Positions 8,435 through 15,729 of a DNA stretch of 20,266 bases are shown here, in pieces. Below the pieces are notes generated by a model, which had not been told where the DNA came from, did not search any database, and was given only the letters and a program-made list of their open reading frames with translations. The translations under genes and the position numbers were made by a program. The first letter of the stretch is position 1; every line of letters begins with the position of its first letter. Origin of the DNA: an uncultured Desulfobacterales bacterium (lineage in GTDB: Bacteria > Desulfobacterota > Desulfobacteria > Desulfobacterales > G020354645); the NCBI GenBank assembly GCA_947259865.1, contig CAMYNZ010000111.1:1-20266 (forward strand). The letters are read 5' to 3'.

Positions 8435-9811
8435 CTATCCTGCCAATCTGGGTAGAAGTATCGAAGCGAAGCTTAACACAAAGAAAAACCCGCACATGTC
8501 CGTTATGGTTGTAAGAAGCGGCCCGGATGCCAGTGCGGGATCGGTTCGCATACCCTTTAGAATCAACGGAACCAGTCCGCCAAAACTCACAGCCACCAGC
8601 GTGTTAGCCGCCAATGCGCTACCGACAATCAATCCGAGCCAGGGGTTGCCTTTCCACAAAAAAGCTGCCGCACCCAATAGTAATCCAAGCGTCAGGCCGT
8701 TGATAATGCCAATCGCGGACTCTTTGGTCAACACGCGCAGCAGTTCACGGGGCCGCACCAATCCCAGTGTCAACTCCCGGATACTCACCGCAACGGCCTG
8801 GTTGCCGGAGCAGCCGCTCATATCCGATATAATCGGTAGAAAAACCGCCAGTACGATAGCCTTTTCCAGGGTGTCTTGGTAAAATGCGATAACGCTGGCC
8901 GCAATGATGTTAAGAACGATGTTAATGCTGAGCCACGACAGGCGGCGAGATGAGCGCTTGAACAACGGCATGGTTCTAAGTTCTTCCCCGCCGACGATAC
9001 CGGCAAACTTTAAAAATAATTGGTTGTTTCTTTTGTTGGCTGCTTCTCTGGCTGCGGAACTCCGAACAACACCAACTAAATTTCCTTCATTGTCGGTTAC
9101 CGGAACACCCAAAAAGGTATACTGACTGAAAAAATCCCTTAATGCCTGCAAAGATTCGCTGACATTGACTTTCAATGGATCTTTGATCATGACTTCAGCG
9201 ATCGGTCTGCTTTTCGGTGCCAGCAGAAGATCGCGTAAACGGAGAACGCCGATAAGTTTGCCGGTGTCTGAAATCACATAAGCATACTGGATATCATAAT
9301 CAGAGTAAACTTCACCGTGTTGGCGCAGGTCCTCTAAGACATCATTTATTATCATGTGACTGGTATAGGAAAGATATTCAGTTATCATCAACCCGCCGGC
9401 AGTGTTTTCAGGATAGCTCATCAATTGCCGGATTTCTTTGGCTTTACTGGGTTTGATATCCTGCAGTATCGACTCGGCATCATCTTCCTTGAGTTTCCTG
9501 AGGATACGGACCTGCTGATCGCTGCCCATTTCCTGAACAATCGGGAAGGCGTCAGCAGGGCTTATTCCCTCGACGATGCCGACCGCGCCCAATCCTGATA
9601 TTTTTGAAATGAAAATAGCCGATTTTTCCGGCCCGATCAATTCAAGCAGGCGGGTTTGATCCTTTTGATCTAAGCGGGTTATAAAGCAGGCAATTTCTGC
9701 CGGTGATAAATTTTCAAGAAAAGCTATAATTCCCGGGCCATTGCCCGTCTGAAGCAAAGAGTAAAGGGTTATTTGGTTATCTTCCTTTTCTTTTTCAATT
9801 GCTACTGTCAT
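8435..9811 (-). CDS. mgtE: MgtE-family Mg2+ channel
   Basis: 458 residues with the full MgtE layout. The N superhelical domain is about 15-128, with an LSPAEIACFITRLD repeat. The CBS pair is about 131-255, containing EVMIKDPLKVNVSE. A plug helix precedes a five-helix membrane domain at about 282-456. The membrane part shows the signature SDMSGCSGNQAVAVSIREL (329-347) and DPALASGPLLTTITDMCG (414-431). Asp428 corresponds to the pore aspartate of Thermus MgtE. MgtE is a dimeric Mg2+-selective channel closed when Mg2+ fills sites between the N and CBS domains. The start at 9811 follows a GGAGAGGAG ribosome binding site; the frame is open for 39 more codons, but these residues do not look like MgtE. 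Its gene converges with the CNNM/CorC pair, so three Mg2+-linked families lie together. Confidence 0.96.
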   Translation of the reverse strand: MTVAIEKEKEDNQITLYSLLQTGNGPGIIAFLENLSPAEIACFITRLDQKDQTRLLELIGPEKSAIFISKISGLGAVGIVEGISPADAFPIVQEMGSDQQVRILRKLKEDDAESILQDIKPSKAKEIRQLMSYPENTAGGLMITEYLSYTSHMIINDVLEDLRQHGEVYSDYDIQYAYVISDTGKLIGVLRLRDLLLAPKSRPIAEVMIKDPLKVNVSESLQALRDFFSQYTFLGVPVTDNEGNLVGVVRSSAAREAANKRNNQLFLKFAGIVGGEELRTMPLFKRSSRRLSWLSINIVLNIIAASVIAFYQDTLEKAIVLAVFLPIISDMSGCSGNQAVAVSIRELTLGLVRPRELLRVLTKESAIGIINGLTLGLLLGAAAFLWKGNPWLGLIVGSALAANTLVAVSFGGLVPLILKGMRTDPALASGPLLTTITDMCGFFFVLSFASILLPRLAG

Positions 9812-9818
9812 ATTATTT

Positions 9819-9827
9819 CTCCTCTCC
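9819..9827 (-). promoter_or_regulatory. Ribosome binding site deciding the mgtE start
   Basis: GGAGAGGAG on the minus strand, ending 7 bases before the ATG at 9811. It supports the 458-residue form over a version longer by 39 residues starting at 9928. Confidence 0.75.
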
Positions 9828-10009
9828 ACAACTGATCTTGCCTGTTTATTCTCCTGCACCAGAATCCCCTGGATGTCCAGCTTGAGAAACTCGGGAAAAA
9901 AGAGTTTTTGGGTGCGCAGCATATTCAAAATTTGTTCAAAAGAACGGGTGCTCTTTTCGAAATAAAAACTGCAACATAATCGGCCCCAATTTATGGCTGT
10001 CCAACTAAC

Positions 10010-10299
10010 TGAGGGGTCGGGGAGTTTTTCCTGCCAACCTGCGATAATAGCGGAATGAATTATCAGCAGCGAAATCGTGCACTGTTTGAATGCATTAGGG
10101 AGCGTTGCGAAAGAACAGGCGGTAACCCAAACCTATCTTTGGGGCACGATGTTGTTTTTACAACACCTAACCTATTGTTTTAATGTCTAAGCGCTGTTCT
10201 TTGGCTACGACCCCTTATGCATGAGTTTGCACGATGCAGTCGCTGATGATTCATGCAGCCACCTCAGCCACCTCGTTAAAAAAACACCCCGACCTCTCA
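10010..10299. mobile_element. 290-bp foldback/MITE-like element with TIRs and target duplication
   Basis: The ends form 20-base inverted repeats, TGAGRGGTCGGGGWGTTTTT (10010-10029 and 10280-10299 reversed), with two mismatches. Matching continues inward in register. ATGAATTATCAGC (10055-10067) mirrors 10242-10254, ATCGTGCA plus ACT (from 10074) mirrors 10224-10235, and CGTTGCGAAAGAACAG (10103-10118) mirrors 10194-10209. A perfect TGTTGT-TTTT-ACAACA hairpin (10150-10165) sits close to the centre. The element is flanked on both sides by ACTAAC (10004-10009 and 10300-10305), as expected for a 6-bp target duplication. It encodes no convincing protein, though a 42-codon frame starts at 10055. Some arm mismatches would be G-U pairs in RNA, so it could also be expressed as a long hairpin. 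The right copy of the duplication overlaps the stop codon of the AdoMet synthetase gene. Confidence 0.65.
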
Positions 10300-10304
10300 A
10301 CTAA

Positions 10305-11513
10305 CTAACAAACCGGATATTTTCCGTTTGCAATCTCCATACAGAATCTATTGATATCGCCGAACGCTTGATCGAATATTTCCTCGACTTCCTTTGATAC
10401 ACCCCGCAATGTCCGGCCCTTTTTCAGAAGAACCCGGGCATTGGCCATTTTGGGTGTGTCAATCGGTTGACCGATCTGGCTCAGCAGCACAACGTAAACT
10501 TCATTAATTCCTTCAACAGTTTGATATATTTTCTTTGCAATATCATAAGCAAGCAGGTTGTAAATTTTCCCCACGTGGCTGATGGGATTTTTCCCCGCTG
10601 CCGCCTCGGTGCCCAGGGGCCGATTTATGGAAATCAGACCGTTGACACGATTACCACGCCCCACCTGACCGGAGTCCGCATCTTCAGCCGAAGTGCCGAG
10701 CAGGGTCAAATAAACGCCGGATATTCCGCGGTCATCCCGATCCAGGGTGTTGTAGTGCAGCTGGATCGATTCAAAGATACCCGGATTGTGGCTTTCCAGA
10801 AACGATCGCATGGCGAGGTAGACGTGGTTCTTGCGCTCGAAGTAAGCCGCCACGGAAGGTATGAAACGGGCCACCAGCGGCATGGATACCGTTATGTCCA
10901 GGACCATCTTGTTTCTAAGTGCCATTACCTTCACATCCTCACCGGTTTCCGGGAAACGCTTTTTAAACGCTGCAGAATTTAGATGTTTTTCAAGCTCCAG
11001 CACCAATCGCTCGGCAGGTGAAAGGGGATAATAACCGACCGCTGCCGAGGTATCATTGGCTTCCCTCACTGAACCGGCTCTGGAAAATATGTCCGTCAGT
11101 TCACCGGAGCCTTCGGCCAGAACCACCCGGTATCGGACATCTTTTTCAGGATCAACAAAGCGCAGGTTTTTATGAAACCACTGTTTCGCCGATTCAACCG
11201 CAATGGCTTTTACGGGTATTTTTGTTGACTGGATTTTGAAGGTCGCCCGGTCCCCGATGATGAGTTCCATGGGTTTGGTGACGGTGCCGCCGCCGAATTT
11301 TTTCCGGGTACTCCCTGCTGCCAGAAGGGCCTTGTCGATATTGTGGTGGAGGATAGCGCCAAACTGCCTCAGGTATTCTTGGGACAGAGCCACTGAGATT
11401 GCATCCACGACTGCATCACAGATATAATCCGGATGCCCTTTGCCCTTGCGTTCAACTATTTCGACGCTTTGATGCGCCCTATCCCGGCCCCTGAGTGTTT
11501 CTACAAGAATCAT
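10305..11513 (-). CDS. mat: Archaeal-type S-adenosylmethionine synthetase
   Basis: 402 residues. Makes S-adenosylmethionine, the main methyl donor, from methionine and ATP, with Mg2+ and K+ as cofactors. The sequence belongs to the archaeal methionine adenosyltransferase family, which is very divergent from bacterial MetK. Diagnostic blocks are ERKGKGHPDYICDAVVDA (21-38), LHHNIDKALL (55-64), KFGGGTV (72-78), EANDTSAAVGYYPLSP (151-166), GTSAEDADSGQVGRGNRVNG (273-292) and GKNPISHVGKIYN (307-319). The length matches archaeal enzymes (about 400 residues). A weak GGGGAA ribosome binding site lies upstream of the ATG. The TAG stop lies at the edge of the foldback element. The gene is divergent from pfk, with 249 bp between starts. 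Bacterial occurrences are known but scattered, so transfer from archaea is likely. Confidence 0.94.
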   Translation of the reverse strand: MILVETLRGRDRAHQSVEIVERKGKGHPDYICDAVVDAISVALSQEYLRQFGAILHHNIDKALLAAGSTRKKFGGGTVTKPMELIIGDRATFKIQSTKIPVKAIAVESAKQWFHKNLRFVDPEKDVRYRVVLAEGSGELTDIFSRAGSVREANDTSAAVGYYPLSPAERLVLELEKHLNSAAFKKRFPETGEDVKVMALRNKMVLDITVSMPLVARFIPSVAAYFERKNHVYLAMRSFLESHNPGIFESIQLHYNTLDRDDRGISGVYLTLLGTSAEDADSGQVGRGNRVNGLISINRPLGTEAAAGKNPISHVGKIYNLLAYDIAKKIYQTVEGINEVYVVLLSQIGQPIDTPKMANARVLLKKGRTLRGVSKEVEEIFDQAFGDINRFCMEIANGKYPVC

Positions 11514-11581
11514 TTATCTATTCCCCGGATTTCTTCACCAAATATTTTTAGCCAAACATTTTGCTAAAAAGACAACCTCCA

Positions 11582-11610
11582 ATAATGCAAAAATTGTGCA
11601 ACTATTTCAA
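11582..11610 (-). promoter_or_regulatory. mat: Candidate promoter for the AdoMet synthetase gene
   Basis: On the minus strand: TTGAAA (11605-11610), a 17-base spacer and CATTAT (11582-11587). This predicts a leader of roughly 60 bases. No SAM riboswitch fold is recognisable in such a short leader. Confidence 0.4.
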
Positions 11611-11646
11611 TTTCGCAAATTAAATTATGGTAAATCAGTATAAAAT

Positions 11647-11663
11647 TAGCACGCTTTGTGCTA
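11647..11663. promoter_or_regulatory. Operator-like inverted repeat upstream of pfk
   Basis: TAGCAC-GCTTT-GTGCTA, a perfect 6-base inverted repeat with a 5-base centre, in the AT-rich region between the divergent mat and pfk genes, 99 bases before the pfk start. Its size and placement suit a dimeric repressor site. The binding protein is unknown. Confidence 0.3.
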
Positions 11664-11762
11664 TCTGTTTTAATGTTAAGATTAATGCTGCAATGAGAGT
11701 CCAGCACCTGAGAATTAGATTAAAAAAAATCATTAGATTCCGGCAAGGAGGCCAGTAAAGAT

Positions 11763-12866
11763 ATGACATTTAAACGAATCTCGATTTCGACCGGTGGCGG
11801 CGATGCGCCCGGGCTCAATGCCGTCATACGTGCGATCGTGTTATCTGCTCTCAATCGAGGCTGGGATTGCTTTGGCATCCGAGATGGCTACAATGGCCTG
11901 CTAATGCCCCAAGATTATCCACCAGGGGGTCTCATGCCACTGCGTCGAGATTCGGTGCGGGGCATCACCCACCTGGGAGGGACGATTCTGGGCACGACCA
12001 ACGCCGGCAACCCGCTGCGTTTTCCAACCGTCGCCGAAGATGGGCAGGTCTGCGAAAAAGATCGAACGGATGAACTCGTATCCAGATTCAGGCAGCAAAA
12101 ACTGGATGCATTGATCGCCATTGGTGGCGATGGCTCGCTGGAAATTGCATATGCGCTGCACCAAAAAGGGCTGCGGGTGGTTGGTATACCCAAGACGATT
12201 GATAATGATCTGGATAAAACCGTTATCTCCTTCGGCTTTGATACGGCGATTCACTTTGCGACCGAATGCCTGGATCGCCTGCACTCGACTGCCGAAGCGC
12301 ACCGGCGCATAATGGTCGTCGAAGTCATGGGCCGCTACGCCGGCTGGATCGCTTTGCATGCGGGGGTGGCAGCAACGGCCGATGCAATTCTGATCCCTGA
12401 AATTCCTTTTGACATTAACAAGGTAGCCAATAAAGTGATCGAACGGGATCGCAGCGGCCGACGTTTTTCAATTATCGTAACAGCGGAAGGCGCCAGACCC
12501 AAAGGGGGTGAACGTTCGATTTTTACCGGGCAAACTCCGGGTCGGCCGGAGCGACTGGGCGGAATTGGACAGAGAGTCTGTGCCGAGCTGGAGACAATTA
12601 CCGGTAAGGAGGCGCGTGCGGTCACATTGGGGCACCTTTTGCGCGGCGGTACGCCGACTTCTTTCGATCGCCTCCTCTCGCTGCGCTTTGGTGCGGCCAG
12701 CGTGCGCGCGCTGGAAGAGGGGCAATCCGGCATTATGGTTGCCCTCGATCCACCCACCGTAAATTATGTGCCTCTGGATCAGAGCATCAGTCGCGTCAGA
12801 ACCGTTCCACTGGATTGCGATACCATTTTGACTGCCCGTGACTTGGGCATCGCATTTGGCGATTAG
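11763..12866 (+). CDS. pfkA: 6-phosphofructokinase, ATP-type Gly with PPi-type Lys signature
   Basis: 367 residues of the PfkA family, phosphorylating fructose 6-phosphate in glycolysis. Motifs: GGGDAPGLNAVIR (11-23) at the phosphate-donor site, GGDGSLE (121-127), PKTIDNDLDKT (143-153) with the catalytic TIDND, MGRYAGWIAL (189-198) and GHLLRGGTPTSFDR (290-303). At the two positions that track donor use, it has Gly124 of GGDGS (ATP-like; PPi enzymes have Asp) and Lys144 of PKTIDND (PPi-like; E. coli PfkA has Gly). The same Gly/Lys pair occurs in some ATP-using enzymes such as those of Streptomyces, so ATP is the more likely donor. AAGGAGG lies 11 bases before the ATG. It is divergent from mat and converges on korAB. 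The length exceeds E. coli PfkA (320) and fits the long PfkA clade. Confidence 0.93.
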   Translation: MTFKRISISTGGGDAPGLNAVIRAIVLSALNRGWDCFGIRDGYNGLLMPQDYPPGGLMPLRRDSVRGITHLGGTILGTTNAGNPLRFPTVAEDGQVCEKDRTDELVSRFRQQKLDALIAIGGDGSLEIAYALHQKGLRVVGIPKTIDNDLDKTVISFGFDTAIHFATECLDRLHSTAEAHRRIMVVEVMGRYAGWIALHAGVAATADAILIPEIPFDINKVANKVIERDRSGRRFSIIVTAEGARPKGGERSIFTGQTPGRPERLGGIGQRVCAELETITGKEARAVTLGHLLRGGTPTSFDRLLSLRFGAASVRALEEGQSGIMVALDPPTVNYVPLDQSISRVRTVPLDCDTILTARDLGIAFGD

Positions 12867-12885
12867 GTGCTTGCGTAGAACTCCA

Positions 12886-12905
12886 TTTTGCCTTTTCAGG
12901 CAAAA
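12886..12905. terminator. Hairpin between convergent pfk and korB
   Basis: TTTTGCC-TTTTCA-GGCAAAA is a perfect 7-base stem with a 6-base loop, 20 bases after the pfk stop. Because the stem itself ends in A/T runs it could act in both directions. There is no separate U tract beyond the stem, so termination is only plausible. Confidence 0.4.
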
Positions 12906-13006
12906 AGCTGAAATGCCGGTGGATTCATGCGAGGTGTTTTGCGGCAAATTCCTTCAGCTCTAAGGCGACTTGATTAAAAACGGACACGTCCAGATCCGCT
13001 CTATGA

Positions 13007-13864
13007 TTACTTGAATGATTCGAAGATATTGCTAAACGAGGACAGATCGATGTTTTGTTTCACCAGGCTTTCTCTGGCTATCGCGGCTTGCTGCTCATCG
13101 AGCGTCGGTCTTTGCTGCCGGTAAATGATTCCAACTGGAATCCGCTGCCCCCATTCCTGTGCCCTTTTAAAGGCGACCATAATATCACCCGTATCATGAT
13201 CGGCATCATCATCAAGAGAGTAAATACGGTCGGAATACCATTTGAACGTGTTAACGCGGTTGAATGAGACACAGGGCTGGAGGATATCGATAAATGCAAA
13301 GCCCTTGTGCCCTATTGCTGCTTTGATCAAATCTGTCAGATGTTCAACTTCTCCGGCAAATCCCCGGGCAACAAAACTGCAGTTTGCGGCAATGGCCAGC
13401 AGCAGTGGATTCAGCGGTGGGCTAATCGTTCCGGTCGGTGCGGTTTTGGTGACAAAGCCCAATCCGCTGGTAGGAGATGTTTGGCCTTTGGTGAGACCAT
13501 ACACCTGGTTGTTGTGAACCAGATAGGTGATATCGATATTGCGTCGCATGGCATGGATGAAATGGTTGCCGCCCTCCGCATAGCCGTCACCGTCGCCGCC
13601 TTCTGCCAGTACCGTAAGTTCATGATTGGCCAGCTTTATGCCGGTGGCCACCGGCAGCGTCCTGCCATGCAGGCCATTAAAGGTATTGCAACGCAGATAA
13701 TGGGGTGTTTTGGGTGCCTGGCCGATACCGGATACAATGACGATGTCACTGGCGTTTTTATCCAATTCGACAAAGGCTTGCTTGAGGGCTTTGAGGATCG
13801 AAAAATTGCCGCATCCCGGGCACCAGGCAATCGGATCATTACTTTCGAAATCTTTAAGCGTCAT
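13007..13864 (-). CDS. korB: 2-oxoacid:ferredoxin oxidoreductase, beta subunit
   Basis: 285-residue thiamine diphosphate-binding beta subunit of a two-subunit 2-oxoacid:ferredoxin oxidoreductase, which oxidises a 2-oxoacid (2-oxoglutarate is the usual guess) plus CoA to acyl-CoA and CO2, reducing ferredoxin, or runs in reverse in CO2 fixation. WCPGCGN (14-20) supplies two cluster cysteines. The TPP-Mg2+ site is GGDGDGYAEGGNHFIHA (89-105) with HNNQVYGLTKGQTSPTSG (117-134). The LQPCVSFN segment (195-202) gives another cluster ligand, Cys198. The position expected to carry the remaining ligand in GIGC reads GIGQAPKTPHYLRCN, so Gln49 replaces Cys and Cys59 may substitute. An AAAGGAG ribosome binding site is present. 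It starts 15 bases after the korA stop, so they form an operon. No separate ferredoxin-like delta subunit is nearby. Confidence 0.94.
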   Translation of the reverse strand: MTLKDFESNDPIAWCPGCGNFSILKALKQAFVELDKNASDIVIVSGIGQAPKTPHYLRCNTFNGLHGRTLPVATGIKLANHELTVLAEGGDGDGYAEGGNHFIHAMRRNIDITYLVHNNQVYGLTKGQTSPTSGLGFVTKTAPTGTISPPLNPLLLAIAANCSFVARGFAGEVEHLTDLIKAAIGHKGFAFIDILQPCVSFNRVNTFKWYSDRIYSLDDDADHDTGDIMVAFKRAQEWGQRIPVGIIYRQQRPTLDEQQAAIARESLVKQNIDLSSFSNIFESFK

Positions 13865-13879
13865 AAGCTTCTTGCTCCT

Positions 13880-15604
13880 TTAGATCCTTTCTTTCACCTG
13901 AGAGACAATTTCCTGGGGAGAAAACGGCCGTCCATCGTATTTAAGTATTTTGTGGAAAATCGGCAACCCGGTCTGCCTGGTGAAAAATTCGGCAAATTGC
14001 CCAGTGTAGTTGTTTTCCACGGCGAAGATTTTTGATTTCTTTTTAATTGTATTAATAAAAGACGCGGCCGTGAAAGGAAATATCTCACTGAAATGCATCA
14101 TCTGGGCTGATATTCCGTCCCGGTTTAACAATTCCACTGCTTCCTTTGCGGCGCCGTAAAGGGAACCCCAGCTCAAAAGGACAACATCAGCTTTCTTTGA
14201 GGGGTAAATAAGGGGTGCGCCCATTTCATTGCGCAGGCCATCCAATTTTCGCATTCGCTTGCGGACCATGCGGTTACGTACATCGCTGCTTTCCGTTATG
14301 TGGCCCTCCTCGGTATGCTCATCGCTGTCGGCATACAGCACCGCCTGTGATTGCCCCGGTAAAACTCTGGGTGATATACCGGATTCATGCCAGGCGTACC
14401 GCTTGTAGTCCTTTACAGACGGTAGTCGATCATCAAATACAAGGTCGCCGCGATCAATCGAAAAACGGTCCAGCTCAAAATTATCCACAGTGGCATACGA
14501 ATCATTCAAATGCTGGTCCCCCAACACAATCACCGGCGTCTGATACCTATCGGCCAGATTAAAGGCCTTGGCCATTAGGTAAAAGCACTGCTCGGCACTA
14601 CCTGGAGCAAGCACCGCCCGCGGGAATTCACCTTGGGCAGCATGGATGACAAAATTCAGATCTCCCTGTTCGGTTCTCGTCGGCAGACCGGTGGCGGGTC
14701 CCGGACGCTGAGCAACAACTATCACGGCGGGAGTTTCGGTCATCGCGGCCAATCCCAGCGCCTCTGCCATCAGACAAAATCCACCTCCGGAAGTGGCGGT
14801 CATTGCCCGCACCCCGGCAAACGAGGCACCAATAACCATATTGATGGCGGCAATTTCGTCTTCAGCCTGTTCAAAAATGATATCGTAGTCATTAGCCTGT
14901 GAAGCAATATACTCCATGATCGTCGTGGCCGGAGACATGGGATACCCCGAATAGAACTTCAATCCGGCATAAATTGCACCCAAGGCCATGGCCTGACTGC
15001 CATTGAGCAGCATCTTTTTTTTTGAAAATGAACCGGGCGGAATTTTATCAGCGGAAACACCTTTGAAACTCTCCTGCACGCAATGGTAGCCGGCGTTAGC
15101 ACTGTTTTTATTGTGGCTAACAATATCCGCTCCCTTTATCGAGAACTCCTCTTCAAGACGATCCAGCAGCGGTTGAAGGTCAAACCCGAGAAGTGCGAAA
15201 GCTGCGCCGGTGGCAACCGAATTCACCATGATCCGGCTTTTGCCGTGCTCCAGGGCAATTTGTTCCAGTGGAATGGAAAAAAAATTGGGGTTATCGGATT
15301 TGAATTCAGATTTGGTGCCGTCATAGATCATGACCCCCTCTTGGTCCAGGTTCGGAAGGTCTCGTTCTATGGCGTTTTCATCCAGACAAATCAGATAATC
15401 CAGCCTGTCGCTGACCGCATACACGGGATCTTCGTTAATTCTGACCTGGTCAAAGTTGTGTCCGCCCCGGATTCGGGATTCAGCATCTTGATTGATAAAC
15501 ACATAAAAGCCGTGACGGGTAAAAATTTTGCCCATGATAGCACTGATGGACTGAATTCCCTGGCCCGCCTGTCCGGCGATGCGTATGTTCACATCCACAG
15601 CCAT
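13880..15604 (-). CDS. korA: 2-oxoacid:ferredoxin oxidoreductase, fused gamma-alpha subunit
   Basis: 574 residues fusing the gamma and alpha domains of the enzyme. The gamma domain (about 1-190) opens with VNIRIAGQAGQGIQSISAIM (5-24) and contains QDAESRIRGGHNFDQVRI (39-56). The alpha domain starts near 203 (NGSQAMALGAIYAG) and has the signature YPMSPATTIMEYIA (221-234), followed by FEQAEDEIAAINMVIGASFAG and TSGGGFCLMAEALGLA. This fused form, paired with a short beta subunit, is the KorAB type known from archaea such as Sulfolobus and from many anaerobic bacteria. YPMSP replaces the common YPITP motif linked to substrate handling, so substrate preference is uncertain. The start at 15604 is chosen because GGAGGA lies 5 bases upstream; eight earlier codons are open but unsupported. 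It is translated just ahead of korB. Confidence 0.95.
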   Translation of the reverse strand: MAVDVNIRIAGQAGQGIQSISAIMGKIFTRHGFYVFINQDAESRIRGGHNFDQVRINEDPVYAVSDRLDYLICLDENAIERDLPNLDQEGVMIYDGTKSEFKSDNPNFFSIPLEQIALEHGKSRIMVNSVATGAAFALLGFDLQPLLDRLEEEFSIKGADIVSHNKNSANAGYHCVQESFKGVSADKIPPGSFSKKKMLLNGSQAMALGAIYAGLKFYSGYPMSPATTIMEYIASQANDYDIIFEQAEDEIAAINMVIGASFAGVRAMTATSGGGFCLMAEALGLAAMTETPAVIVVAQRPGPATGLPTRTEQGDLNFVIHAAQGEFPRAVLAPGSAEQCFYLMAKAFNLADRYQTPVIVLGDQHLNDSYATVDNFELDRFSIDRGDLVFDDRLPSVKDYKRYAWHESGISPRVLPGQSQAVLYADSDEHTEEGHITESSDVRNRMVRKRMRKLDGLRNEMGAPLIYPSKKADVVLLSWGSLYGAAKEAVELLNRDGISAQMMHFSEIFPFTAASFINTIKKKSKIFAVENNYTGQFAEFFTRQTGLPIFHKILKYDGRPFSPQEIVSQVKERI

Positions 15605-15609
15605 GTTGA

Positions 15610-15615
15610 TCCTCC
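15610..15615 (-). promoter_or_regulatory. korA: Ribosome binding site deciding the korA start
   Basis: GGAGGA on the minus strand, 5 bases before the ATG at 15604. It rules in the shorter of two in-frame starts; the other is at 15628. Confidence 0.75.
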
Positions 15616-15643
15616 AGACCAATAACAATTAACGCTGAACTGT

Positions 15644-15667
15644 GAATTGGGCGAAAACGCTCAATTC
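15644..15667 (-). promoter_or_regulatory. Hairpin in the korA upstream region
   Basis: GAATTGGGCG-AAAA-CGCTCAATTC is a 10-base stem with one non-Watson-Crick pair and a four-base loop, 40 bases upstream of the korA start. If the transcript begins further upstream it lies in the leader and could affect expression; otherwise it may be an operator. No promoter can be placed confidently beside it. Confidence 0.35.
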
Positions 15668-15729
15668 AGCTGCCAGCCAGCGAGTATAACCCCGCGTCGG
15701 CAGCACCCGTTAAGTCAGGTGAATGGCAC

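Noticed and set aside
9812..9928. 39-residue N-terminal extension of MgtE
   Set aside because: The frame is open, but a strong ribosome binding site sits directly before the inner ATG and the extra residues do not resemble MgtE.
10055..10183. 42-codon frame inside the foldback element, considered as a transposase remnant
   Set aside because: Too short and without any transposase motif; the element's symmetry explains the sequence better.
12867..13006. Small gene between pfk and korB
   Set aside because: No supported start; the space holds a hairpin and the two converging gene ends.
13307..14035. 242-codon plus-strand open frame
   Set aside because: It is antisense to korB and korA, whose motifs are unmistakable; there is no ribosome binding site and no recognisable domain.
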